A stretch of DNA of 64,000 nt from assembly GCA_037178625.1 (NCBI GenBank), contig CM074132.1, positions 1,054,001 to 1,118,000 of the forward strand. Direction: 5' to 3'. Both the position numbers and the translations under genes were made by a program. Shown here one piece after another: positions 46,620 through 56,025 of this stretch; the first letter of the stretch is position 1, and every line of letters begins with the position of its first letter. Below the pieces are notes generated by a model. The model saw only the letters and a program-made list of their open reading frames with translations, had not been told where the DNA came from and did not search any database. The stretch is from Skeletonema tropicum (Eukaryota > Bacillariophyta > Thalassiosirophyceae > Thalassiosirales > Thalassiosiraceae).

Positions 46620-46775
46620 CACAATTAAAGACAACGTCATTGCAGAGCAACTTTATAGCCGTATTCTATTGTAAAGAGACTAATTGGTAAAATTGTGCAC
46701 AGCACAATTATACCAATTAAGGCCAACGTCATTGCAGAGCAACTTTATAGCCGAATTCCGTTGTATAAAGACTAC
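46620..46775 (+). repeat. Direct duplication flanking hairpin site 14
   Basis: 46620-46684 and 46712-46775 share CAACGTCATTGCAGAGCAAC followed by TTTATAGCCG with few changes. Hairpin 46682-46718 sits between the two halves, so hairpin and flank were duplicated as a unit, as at sites 2-3 and 9-11. Confidence 0.8.
46682..46718. repeat. 37-bp hairpin, site 14 (best-conserved copy)
   Basis: Left arm AATTGGTAAAATTGTGC, loop ACA, and a right arm that pairs at 16 of 17 positions. It lies about 110 bp inside the proposed right end of the element and serves as the reference for the family. Confidence 0.92.
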
Positions 46776-46831
46776 TGACAAGCCACACGGCAAATGGCCA
46801 ACAGAGCAAGATGACGACACAATACTTTACA

Positions 46832-46844
46832 GGCCCCGAGGGCC
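46832..46844. repeat. Proposed element end, 13-bp palindromic repeat (inverted)
   Basis: GGCCCCGAGGGCC, the complement of 22404-22416. Beyond it begins sequence continuous with the 3' UTR of the retrotransposon pol gene (stop at 46934). Similarity between the ends does not extend past these 13 bases. Confidence 0.5.
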
Positions 46845-46933
46845 CGCGCTGAACCCGCCACATACACCGCTGCACGCCACTACTATCGCACCATTCTGCG
46901 CGCCCCTGTTTATATTGTACACGCCCCCCTGCT

Positions 46934-49900
46934 CTATGATTCTTCATTTCTATCGAAGTATGGGGTTATTCTTCTAATGTTAATTCGTTCACTGATTGAA
47001 CCCTTTTGTATCCTGACAGTTCCATTCGTGTAGACTTCCGTAACAGCATAAGGTCCTTTGTTCCGGTCGTCGGCTTTAGGAAGCCGCTCACCATTAATGT
47101 CCTTAATGATGAGACACTTACTACCAATTTTATAATCATACGGTAGACGTCTCGAGTTTTCTCGGGCGTTGTCACTGTCCACTTGCATTTGTCGTCGACG
47201 GCCGATGTCAGCCCAGTCTGCCACATAAGGGATGTCGAATAACATGTCCCTACCGAATATAGCAGCACCAGGTGACGACTTGAGCACTGTGTGATGGGTC
47301 GCTCGGATTGCCCACGCTGTGTTGGTGATCCAATCGTCTATTTGAGCGTCAGTTACCTCATCGAGGTCATTGAGACCTGAGGTGCGCAACATGCTGTTGA
47401 CGACACCGTGCACACGCTCTAGAATAGCGTTTGCTTGAGGGTTTCTGCTGGAGGTCGGCTTTCTACCAATAGTGTAAGTTTTGCATAACTCGGCGAGGTG
47501 AAGTTTGAATTCACCTCCATTATCACACGTCACGTATCGTGGACGAGGATAACGACTCAACCAGCATTTGTTAAAGAGACGCGATATTGTCTCAGATGAT
47601 TTGTCGATGATCTCTGATTTTATCATTTTGTCTTCTTTCTTGTCGTATTTGTCGACGATTTTAGTTGGCAATTCGACGATCTCAAACCATCCCGTGGCCG
47701 GATCGATCATAGTCATGCACATGAAATCCATGCAAGTACCGGCTTTGTCCTCAATCTCAATTGGTCCAATGAGATCGACGCAGACGGTGTGCCATGGTCT
47801 AACGATTGCATCTTTCGGCGGAAGATGGCCATATTTTCGCTTGCGCGACTTGCCCTTCTGACATTTATCGCAGGTTTTGACCAGCCGTTTTATTTGAGCA
47901 CTCATTCCGTGCCAATACATTACTGCGGAAATTGTTTCCATCATTCTGTCTCTACCGGGGTGTTGAAGGTACGTGTGATACCAAGCCAGCACTTTCTCCT
48001 GCAAGGAGTCCGGTATGACGAGTCTGGGTTGTCTAGTGTCTCTGCCCTTAACGAGGACTTCAACATCATCGTAGATCATAAGTTGGAACTGAGAGTCACG
48101 CTGAGGTTTCTCAAAGTGCTTTTTCAACTTTGCATCAGCACGCTGTTCGGCGGCAATCTCACTAATCGTGACAGGGTAGACCATGTCTTCCTGTTGTTCT
48201 ACTTGTGAGAAGAGATGCGTCATCCCTTGTTTAGGTTGTGGTAATGACTGTGAGTCTTCCGGGTCATAGTCATTTTTATAATGGCTGAAGAGGGAAACCA
48301 TCGCGTTCCACTTCTCATGACGGTTGGTTTTCCAGTTGCCGTCGTCATCCACTTCGTCGTCTTTGTGGGGATTTGTCTTTGGACAGTAGTCAAGACGTGA
48401 TATCGCGTCGGCTACTGTGTTATCAATACCTTTGATGTACCTGATGTCAGGTCCAAACTCATTCAAGATGACCATCCAACGGCGTGTTCGATCAGAAGAT
48501 TGGCCGATGTTGTCTCTTGTGAGGTTGATATGATCAGTGTAAATGATAATCTTTTGACCCAAGAGCATGCTTCGGAATTCTTGAAGTAATTCGACGATAG
48601 AGAGGAGCTCTAGGTCCGTGACTGAGTAATTTCGTTGCGCCGTAGTCAGCTTCCTGCTGAAAAAGGCTAAAGGCCTATTTTTCTGTGTAATTACGCCCCC
48701 AAGCTGACGCTTGGACGCATCTGTGTAAATTACGAAAGGCTCATCGTCTTCATATGACGGATATGCTAGGATTACGTCCCGTGCAATAATTTTCTTGATC
48801 TCTTCAAACGCTTCTTGGTGAATGCTGTCCCAATGCCAGGGCTTAGGCGCTTTACGTGGCGTCCCATCCTTCTTTTTCTTTTTGAAAGCTTGGTAGATCC
48901 ACATTCCGCTACGAGATCAGTGAGCGGAGCAAGAAGATCCGTACGTCGATGCCAAAGGTCTCGATAGTACTGAATTATTCCGAGAATGCGTCGTAATTCT
49001 TTGACGTTTTTCGGCGGCTGAAGAGCCAGAATTGCGTTGACTTTGCTCACTTGAGGTTTAATTCCCTCCCGTGACAGAGTATATCCAAGATACTCGACCT
49101 CTTCGGCAGCAAAGTTACATTTGGCAGCGTTAACTTGCAGACCTGCGTCACGCAATCTTTGAAGAACTGTATTTAGTTTCTCCAGATGGTCCTCGAAGGT
49201 ACCAGCGGTGATGAGCAACAAATCATCAATGTATGCTCTTACATATTCCAAATCGTGGAATAGACCGTTCATTTTCGATTGAAAGATGTCTGGACTACAG
49301 GCGACCCCCATAGGTAGACGTTTGTAACGATAAAGACCCCATGGAAACACGATAGTGCAAATATCCATGGTTGCTGGGTCCAACCTAAGGTGATAGTATC
49401 CCATATTAAGGTCAATCGCTGTGGCCCATTGAAAGTCCTCGATCTCCTGCAACGTCTGCGCAATCTTCGGCAAAGGATAAGGCTTGCGAATCAGGCGCGC
49501 ATTGAGAGCGCGGAAGTCCGTAAGGAAGCGGACTGTACCATTTGCTTTTGGTATGACGAATGAGGGGGCTCCCCATTCGCTCTGCTCAATTGGTTCTAAG
49601 ACACCAATGTCTATGAGTCTTTGTAGTTCTTTCTTGATTGTATCTCTGTGAATTCGAGGAACGGGGAAGGCCCGACCTCGGAATGGCTTTGCTCCGGGCT
49701 TCAGCTCAAAATTCACGAATTCTTTATCCCATGTCCCCAATTTGCCTTCAAACATTGACTCGTGGAGAGTCAATACTTTGAGGAGAGCTTCTTTTTGGCT
49801 ATTGGTGAGGTTTGGGCAGTTTTCTTCGACCACTTTAGGCAGGTCTGCCTTTTCGTACTTGGCGTCTAATATCTTGACGACTCTTTCTGTTGCCTGTTTG

Positions 49901-50541
49901 GTTGAGGATGGTTCCATTGCCTCATTGTAGGTGTTGAAAAGATCGCGTCTAGATTGTAGCTCTTCGTTCGACTTCATTGGTGTCTGAATTCCATCGAGTG
50001 TTAATACTCGGTTTTCGAAATCCAAGAGTGCATTCCAACGGGCCAACGTCTCTATCCCTACAATGAGGTCGTACGTTGGGTTATCATTTACAGAAACAAT
50101 CTTTACATCTGCTTTGCAGGAAAAAATCTTGCTCTGAGAGAGCTCGGGAAAGAGCAAGTCCATTTTGGCAACGTCGTTGGTGATGAAGTCTCCATTGGAG
50201 GTTGTCCATCGTGACGGTTGGCTCTTTCGTACCGCTTCAAATTTAAGGAATTCAGAGCGGGTGAGGAAAGCTATGTCTCCATCACTACCGGTGTCCAATA
50301 AGATTCGAAAGGGCCGAGTCCTCTTGTTAAGTCTCCTTTTAAATACGGGGCTGCCTAAGACGACGGTCTTGAGGCCCATCCCTTTCCTTACAGTAGCTTT
50401 AAGAGCAGCGTGATGAGCTTTTCTACCACTGTAGTCGATGTTACAAGCGCCGTTTATCGGCTCACAATCATGGATATGCTTAAAGAGTTTCTTTCTAGGT
50501 TTAAGTTCTTCTAGTTGCTCGTATTCGGATTTAGTTTGCAT
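46934..50541 (-). CDS. pol: Ty3-type pol (protease, RT, RNase H, integrase), one frameshift
   Basis: Two overlapping frames, 50541-48772 and 48904-46934, make one polyprotein if a single-base shift near 48870-48905 is resolved. That region holds an A-rich run (AAAAAGAAAAAG), a likely error site. In order: aspartic protease LLDTGSDGD; RT with FLTDFRALNARL, AIDLNMGYYHLRL, LPMGVACSPDIFQ and YIDD; RNase H with IYTDASK and YTDH; integrase with an HHCC zinc finger (H..H..CDKCQ) and a DDE core (CVDLIGP, CDNGGEF, and a downstream Glu in NAILERVHG). The C-terminus lacks a chromodomain. It lies in frame with gag across one UAG. Confidence 0.92.
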
Positions 50542-50568
50542 GATTGCGTTGGCGCTGCGCCAATCATC

Positions 50569-52164
50569 CTATTCGCTGTCGGAATCTTCTTCCTCTTCGC
50601 TGTAGCTCATGCTACGCTTCTTCTTCTTGGCACTTCCCTTCTGAAGGGCATGTACTGACTTTCTCAATTTCTTGTTCTCGGCTTTCATGCTGGCTAGCAT
50701 ATCTACTACTTCTTTATTGCTGTAGTTGTCACGACCGCGCTGACGTTTCAAGCTGCCATCTTCATTGTACTTTTGACAGTCAGCGGTATTGTGGTTGTGA
50801 TGAGCGCCTCCAAACTTCTTGCAAAGTTTGCAATGTTTCGTTTCGCTGTCCGCTTGATTTTGTGTTCCTTGACCATTCTTGCGGTTTCCACGTTGGTTGT
50901 TGCGGTTACTGGAATTCTTACCAGCACCACCACCTCCTCCTCCCCCCCCCTGGGGTTGAGAAGCTTTCTGCTCGGTGCGCACTTGATCGACAAGGGGCTG
51001 AAGTTCATTCGCCAAAAGTTTGACGTCAAAACGTACAGTGTTGTTAGCATTATGCGATTTGAACAGAGTCTGCACCTTTTTGGGCATGCAGTCGACCAGG
51101 ATGTCACATAATTCCTTCTGGGTGAAAGGCTTGTTCCCCCATGGGACCTGATCGTTATTGATATACATTGGATTATCCTTTATGCTCGGCAACAAGGGAA
51201 TGTTACGATTAATATCTTCCAGGAAGCCCACAAAGTCCTTCACTGGGATTTCGCCGTTGGGAGGAAAAAGAGCATGATTAGTCATCTTTTTCTTTTGGAT
51301 TTCGGCACGGCCGTAACCCCCCTGATGCACAGCATGGCTGCGAATGGCGTTCATGATGCCCTCAAAGGAAAGTCCCCGAGGAGCGTCAATCTCATGTGTT
51401 ACTTCTTGCATTTCGTAGCGGAACTTGACGTCTGGATCGTTGAAGGTGACGTCGTCGACCCTGTCATCATACATTTCGATGCGACCCACTGGTTCGTCTT
51501 TGGTATTGTCCCACTGGAAAGCTACCTTTTTCAATTCATATGATGTAACTTCATGCGTGATAGGTTTAAGTAGGGTAGTTTCCACCGTGTCGGTGAAGGT
51601 TCCATGGAGATCTCCGATGAAGTTGATGTACATTGTGCGCATCTTTTCTACCCTGTCAAGAATACTATCCTTGGTGCTTTCTAGCGCCTCGGCCATTTGT
51701 TTGACTTCTTTTTTTGTTTTCTTGATGTCCTCTTCGGAACCACCAAACTTTTTGAGATTTTCGAGCTTGGCTCTTATTTTGTTGTAGTGTTGTTGATGCG
51801 CGTCCCTGACGCTGACCAAATCTTCAAGCTGCGCAATGAGCTTGGTATCATAGTAGGCGTTAATGCATTCTGCTTGTTTTTGGATGAAGTCGTCGTAGGC
51901 TCTGCTGACGAGCGAGCTGACTTGTTTTTTTACACCTCCTATTTTGATTTCGAACCGGTTGCCGGCATTCGATGGGCGAGTCTTCGTTGGGTCCCTGGAG
52001 AAACTGAACGTTACACGTTCTTCGTTCAGGAACCAGCCGCGTTCGACTTTAAGTTTTGGATTTGCAGTCTTGTGCTGATTGATTTGAGAGTACGTGTTCG
52101 CCGTGAACCGATCTCTTACCATCCAATTATTGCTGTCGTTGATTACTTTGAGTAATCTCGACAT
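50569..52164 (-). CDS. gag: Retrotransposon Gag with zinc knuckle
   Basis: 531 codons from ATG 52164 (minus), 80 bp inside the 5' LTR. The N-terminal two thirds are helical, capsid-like and rich in charged residues. A Gly-rich run is followed near residue 440 by a CX2CX9HX4C zinc knuckle (CKLCKK...HNTADC). The C-terminus is basic then acidic (SYSEEEEDSDSE). The stop is UAG followed by GAUGAU, and the same frame continues open into pol. Gag-Pol is therefore probably made by stop-codon readthrough. Confidence 0.88.
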   Translation of the reverse strand: MSRLLKVINDSNNWMVRDRFTANTYSQINQHKTANPKLKVERGWFLNEERVTFSFSRDPTKTRPSNAGNRFEIKIGGVKKQVSSLVSRAYDDFIQKQAECINAYYDTKLIAQLEDLVSVRDAHQQHYNKIRAKLENLKKFGGSEEDIKKTKKEVKQMAEALESTKDSILDRVEKMRTMYINFIGDLHGTFTDTVETTLLKPITHEVTSYELKKVAFQWDNTKDEPVGRIEMYDDRVDDVTFNDPDVKFRYEMQEVTHEIDAPRGLSFEGIMNAIRSHAVHQGGYGRAEIQKKKMTNHALFPPNGEIPVKDFVGFLEDINRNIPLLPSIKDNPMYINNDQVPWGNKPFTQKELCDILVDCMPKKVQTLFKSHNANNTVRFDVKLLANELQPLVDQVRTEQKASQPQGGGGGGGGAGKNSSNRNNQRGNRKNGQGTQNQADSETKHCKLCKKFGGAHHNHNTADCQKYNEDGSLKRQRGRDNYSNKEVVDMLASMKAENKKLRKSVHALQKGSAKKKKRSMSYSEEEEDSDSE

Positions 52165-52244
52165 CGTCTTCTCTTTATTTTAGAGGAATCTGCTACTTTC
52201 ACTGCCTGTTCCTTGGGAACAGGACCGAGTAATAATATTATTAG
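52165..52244 (-). promoter_or_regulatory. Retrotransposon leader with hairpins, no obvious tRNA primer site
   Basis: 80 bp between the 5' LTR and the gag ATG. Directly next to the LTR is the palindrome TAATAATATTATTA. Then comes a hairpin with stem CCTGTTCC and loop CAA. There is no TGG at the expected primer-binding position, so priming may use an internal tRNA fragment or a self-primer. Confidence 0.55.
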
Positions 52245-52538
52245 TGTCAGCGGCGGTAGCTGATACGGTGAGTTGAATGAATAATTTGGTGTTATGTAAA
52301 TTATGCTAGTCTGCGTTAAGAGTGATCGATGCAGCTTCCGGAAGAAGATGGCTGAAGGAAGACACGTCATCGATTGATTACGTCAGTAATGAGATCCTGT
52401 GGCTCTCATACGTTATCTGTTACTTAACGTGGAAGGAAGGACAGACAATGACTTGGCGAGCCATTGGCGAGCTGGACCGTGTGCTAGGCTACAGGAAACG
52501 GGATTGGTATCTGGCTAATGTAGCCAGTGCCTATGACA
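52245..52538 (-). repeat. LTR (5' LTR of the minus-strand retrotransposon)
   Basis: Same 294 bp as 21910-22203. It is followed by (C)TCTC and then the rest of the satellite unit (AGTCGGATAGCG), which continues the unit cut at 21909. It should hold the promoter; no unambiguous TATA box was assigned. Confidence 0.92.
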
Positions 52539-52539
52539 C

Positions 52540-55500
52540 TCTCAGTCGGATAGCGCTTGTAGAACCGATTCTACAACGTCGTAGCTGATCTGAGAGGTCC
52601 GATTTGAGCTGGCTAGCAGCAACCGTACTTAGCCATTTCGTATCTATCGTGATGAATAAGCGCGTGAGCCGCTTCTGATGGTTCATTATATTTTGTTGTG
52701 ATAAAACAGAAAGCTCGAAAGCTTCTCAGTCGGATAGCGCTTGTAGAACCAATTCTACAACGTCGTAGCTGATCTGAGAGGTCCGATTTGAGCTGGCCAG
52801 CAGCAACCGTACTTAGCCGTAACGTATCTATCGTGATGAATAAGAGCATGAGCCGCTTCTGATGGCCCATTATACTTTGCCGTGATATCGCAGAAGCTCA
52901 TGAATGCTGCTCATTTGGGTAGCTCACATAAAACCGATTCTACAACGTCGTAGCTGATCTGAGAGGTCCGATTTGAGCTGGCTAGCAGCAACCGTACTTA
53001 GCCATAACGTATCTATCGTGATGAATAAGCGTATGAGCCGCTTCTGATGGCCCATTATACTTTGTAGTGATAGAACAGAAAGCTCGAAAGCTTCTCAGTC
53101 GGATAGCGCTTGTAGAACCGATTCTACAACGTCGTAGCTGATCTGAGAGGTCCGATTTGAGCTTGAGCTGGCTAGCAGCAACCGTACTTAGCCATAACGT
53201 ATCTATCGTGATGATTAAGCGCGTGAGCCGCTTCTGATGGTTCATTATACTTTGTAGTGATAGAACTGAAAGCTCGAAATCTTCTCAGTCGGATAGCGTT
53301 TGTAGAACCGATTCTACAACGTCGTAGCTGATCTGAGAGGTCCGATTTGAGCTGGCCAGCAGCAACCGTACTTAGCCATAACGTATCTATCGTGATGAAT
53401 AAGAGCATGAGCCGCTTCTGATGGCCCATTATACTTTGCCGTGATATCGCAGAAGCTCATGAATGCTGCTCATTAGGGTAGCGCACTTAGAACCGATTCT
53501 ACAACGTCGTAGCTGATCTGAGAGGTCCGATTTGAGCTGGCTAGCAGCAACCGTACTTAGCCGTAATGTATCTATCGTGATGAATAAGCGCGTGAGCCGC
53601 TTCTGATGGCCCATTATATTTTGTAGTGATAGAATAGAAAGTCATGAAGGCTTCTCAGTCGGATAGCGTTTGTAGAACCGATTCTACAACGTCGTAGCTG
53701 ATCCGAGAGGTCCGATTTGAGCTGGCTAGCAGCAACCGTACTTATATATAACAGAAATTTTAAAGTACGTCTGGTGGGCCCTCAAGAGGCGACATTATCT
53801 ACGCTAAGTGATAACGAACATGTGCTGCAGTCGCTATTATTTCCCAGATCGCACCCCATCTTAGCTATTTCGTATCTATCGTGATGAAAAAGCGTATGAG
53901 CCGCTTCTGATGGTTCATTATACTTTGTTGTGATAAAACACAAAGCTCGAAAGCTTCTCAGTCGGATAGCGTTTGTAGAACCAATTCTACAACGTCGTAG
54001 CTGATCCGAGAGGTCCGATTTGAGCTGGCCAGCAGCAACCGTACTTAGCCGTAACGTATCTATCGTGATGAATAAGAGCATGAGCCGCTTCTGATGGCCC
54101 ATTATACTTTGTAGTGATAGAACAGAAAGCTCGAAAGCTTCTCAGTCGGATAGCGCTTGTAGAACCGATTCTACAACGTCGTAGCTGATCTGAGAGGTCC
54201 GATTTGAGCTTGAGCTGGCTAGCAGCAACCGTACTTAGCCATAACGTATCTATTGTGATGGATAAGCGCGTGAGCCGCTTCTGATGGCCCATTATATTTT
54301 GTTGTGATAAAACAGAAAGCTCGAAAGCTTCTCAGTCGGATAGCGTTTGTAGAACCGATTCTACAACGTCGTAGCTGATCTGAGAGGTCCGATTTGAGCT
54401 GGCCAGCAGCAACCGTACTTAGCCATAACGTATCTATCGTGATGAATAAGAGCATGAGCCGCTTCTGATGGCCCATTGTACTTTGCCGTGATATCGCAGA
54501 AGCTCATGAATGCTGCTCATTTGGGTAGCTCACTTAGAACCGATTCTACAACGTCGTAGCTGATCTGAGAGGTCCGATTTGAGCTTGAGCTGGCTAGCAG
54601 CAACCGTACTTAGCCGTAATGTATCTATCGTGATGAATAAGCGCGTGAGCCGCTTCTGATGGCCCATTATACTTTGTAGTGATAGAATAGAAAGTCATGA
54701 AGGCTTCTCAGTCGGATAGCGTTTGTAGAACCGATTCTACAACGTCGTAGCTGATCTGAGAGGTCCGATTTGAGCTGGCTAGCAGCAACCGTACTTAGCT
54801 ATTTCGTATCTATCGTGATGAATAAGCGCGTGAGCCGCTTCTGATGGCCCATTATACTTTGTTGTGATAAAACAGAAAGCTCGAAAGCTTCTCAGTCGGA
54901 TAGCGCTTGTAGAACCAATTCTACAACGTCGTAGCTGATCCGAGAGGTCCGATTTGAGCTGGCCAGCAGCAACCGTACTTAGCCGTAACGTATCTATCGT
55001 GATGAATAAGAGCATGAGCCGCTTCTGATGGCCCATTATACTTTGCCGTGATATCGCAGAAGCTCATGAATGCTGCTCAGTCGGATAGCGCTTGTAGAAC
55101 CGATTCTACAACGTCGTAGCTGATCTGAGAGGTCCGATTTGAGCTGGCTAGCAGCAACCGTACTTAGCTATTTCGTATCTATCGTGATGAATAAGCGTAT
55201 AAGCCGCTTCTGATGGCCCATTATACTTTGTAGTGATAGAACAGAAAGCTCGAAAGCTTCTCAGTCGGATAGCGTTTGTAGAACCGATTCTACAACGTCG
55301 TAGCTGATCTGAGAGGTGCGATTTGAGCTAGCCAGCAGCAACCGTACTTAGCCATAACGTATCTATCGTGATGAATAAGCGCGTGAGCCGCTTCTGATGG
55401 TTCATTATACTTTGTTGTGATAGAACAGAAAGTCATGAAAGCTGCTCAGTTGGGTGGCTCACTTAGAACCGATTCTACAACGTCGTAGCTGATCTGAGAG

Positions 55501-55795
55501 GTCCGATTTGAGCTGGCCAGCAGCAACCGTACTTAGCCATTTCGTGTCTATCGTCATGATAAGCTTGTGAGCCCCTTCTGATGGCCCATTTTACTTTGTA
55601 TTGATAGAACAGAAGATCCTGAAAGCTGCTCAGTCGGATATCTCACTTAGAACTGATTCTATAACGTCATAGCTGATCTGAGAGGTCCGATTTGAGCTGG
55701 CCAGCAGCAACCGTACTTAGCCATATCTTGTTTATCGCAATGAATAAGCTTGTGAGCCGCTTCTGATGGCCCATTATACTTTGTAGATAGACACA
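52540..55795 (+). repeat. 185-bp satellite array, right part
   Basis: About 17 units; starts include 52567, 52934, 53117, 53306, 53494, 54165, 54357, 54542, 55103, 55287 and 55470. The half of the unit from GATTCTAC to GGCCCATTATAC is nearly constant. The other half alternates between two spacer types: one with GAACAGAAAGCTCGAAAGC...GTCGGATAGCG, and one with ATATCGCAGAAGCTCATGAATGC...GTAGCTCAC. The junction TTGTAGAA-CCGA-TTCTACAA forms a hairpin. The last units (after about 55540) are progressively diverged. Confidence 0.92.
53740..53868. repeat. Interruption within the satellite
   Basis: The array is broken by about 125 bp of unrelated sequence between TACTTA and TAGCTATTTCG. The first part (AGAAATTTTAAAGTACGTCTG) resembles sequence at about 15641-15665 downstream of the first J-like gene, so a small dispersed repeat may have inserted here. 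Confidence 0.5.
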
Positions 55796-56025
55796 CAAAT
55801 CAATGTTTCATTGTTCTATTCAAACCTTTTTATGTCAACGACTTACGAGTCCTACAATAACTACCAGCAATAAAGGTAATTCTGTGACACTTCTGTAATG
55901 TGAGTTTGTCCGCATTTATGTAATTTTCAGTGTCCCGTCGGGCATGATTTGTCCTGTTTATTGTCCTCACTTCTATTTTCTACTTCCACATTTCACTAAC
56001 CACAAAATACAAAGAGATAACAACC

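Larger units (their letters stand above)
22404..46844 (-). mobile_element. Giant Helitron-like element with Ulp1-Rep-helicase
   Basis: This element is inserted between the pol stop and the 3' LTR of the retrotransposon. Proposed ends are inverted copies of a 13-bp palindrome, GGCCCTCGGGGCC. It encodes a Ulp1-Rep-helicase fusion, an MBD-like protein, a 1,178-residue orphan and two or three small proteins, on both strands. It carries 12 distinct copies of a 37-bp hairpin. No target duplication is visible, which fits Helitron chemistry. Apparent length is 24.4 kb; correcting the contig overlap and 500-N gap gives about 19.8 kb. The exact ends are inferred, not proven. Confidence 0.7.
21910..52538 (-). 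mobile_element. Ty3-type LTR retrotransposon, interrupted
   Basis: The element comprises both LTRs, leader, gag (50569-52164) and pol (46934-50541). Removing the inserted element (22404-46844) leaves about 6.2 kb, a normal size for a Ty3-type element. The pol order is protease, reverse transcriptase, RNase H, integrase. It sits inside the satellite array, and the interrupted satellite unit continues on the far side. The ~90-bp segment after pol and the ~200-bp segment before the 3' LTR would be its split 3' UTR. Confidence 0.9.

Noticed and set aside
52613..55036. Same frames in the right satellite array
   Set aside because: Same reason. No start context or splice pattern suggests a gene.
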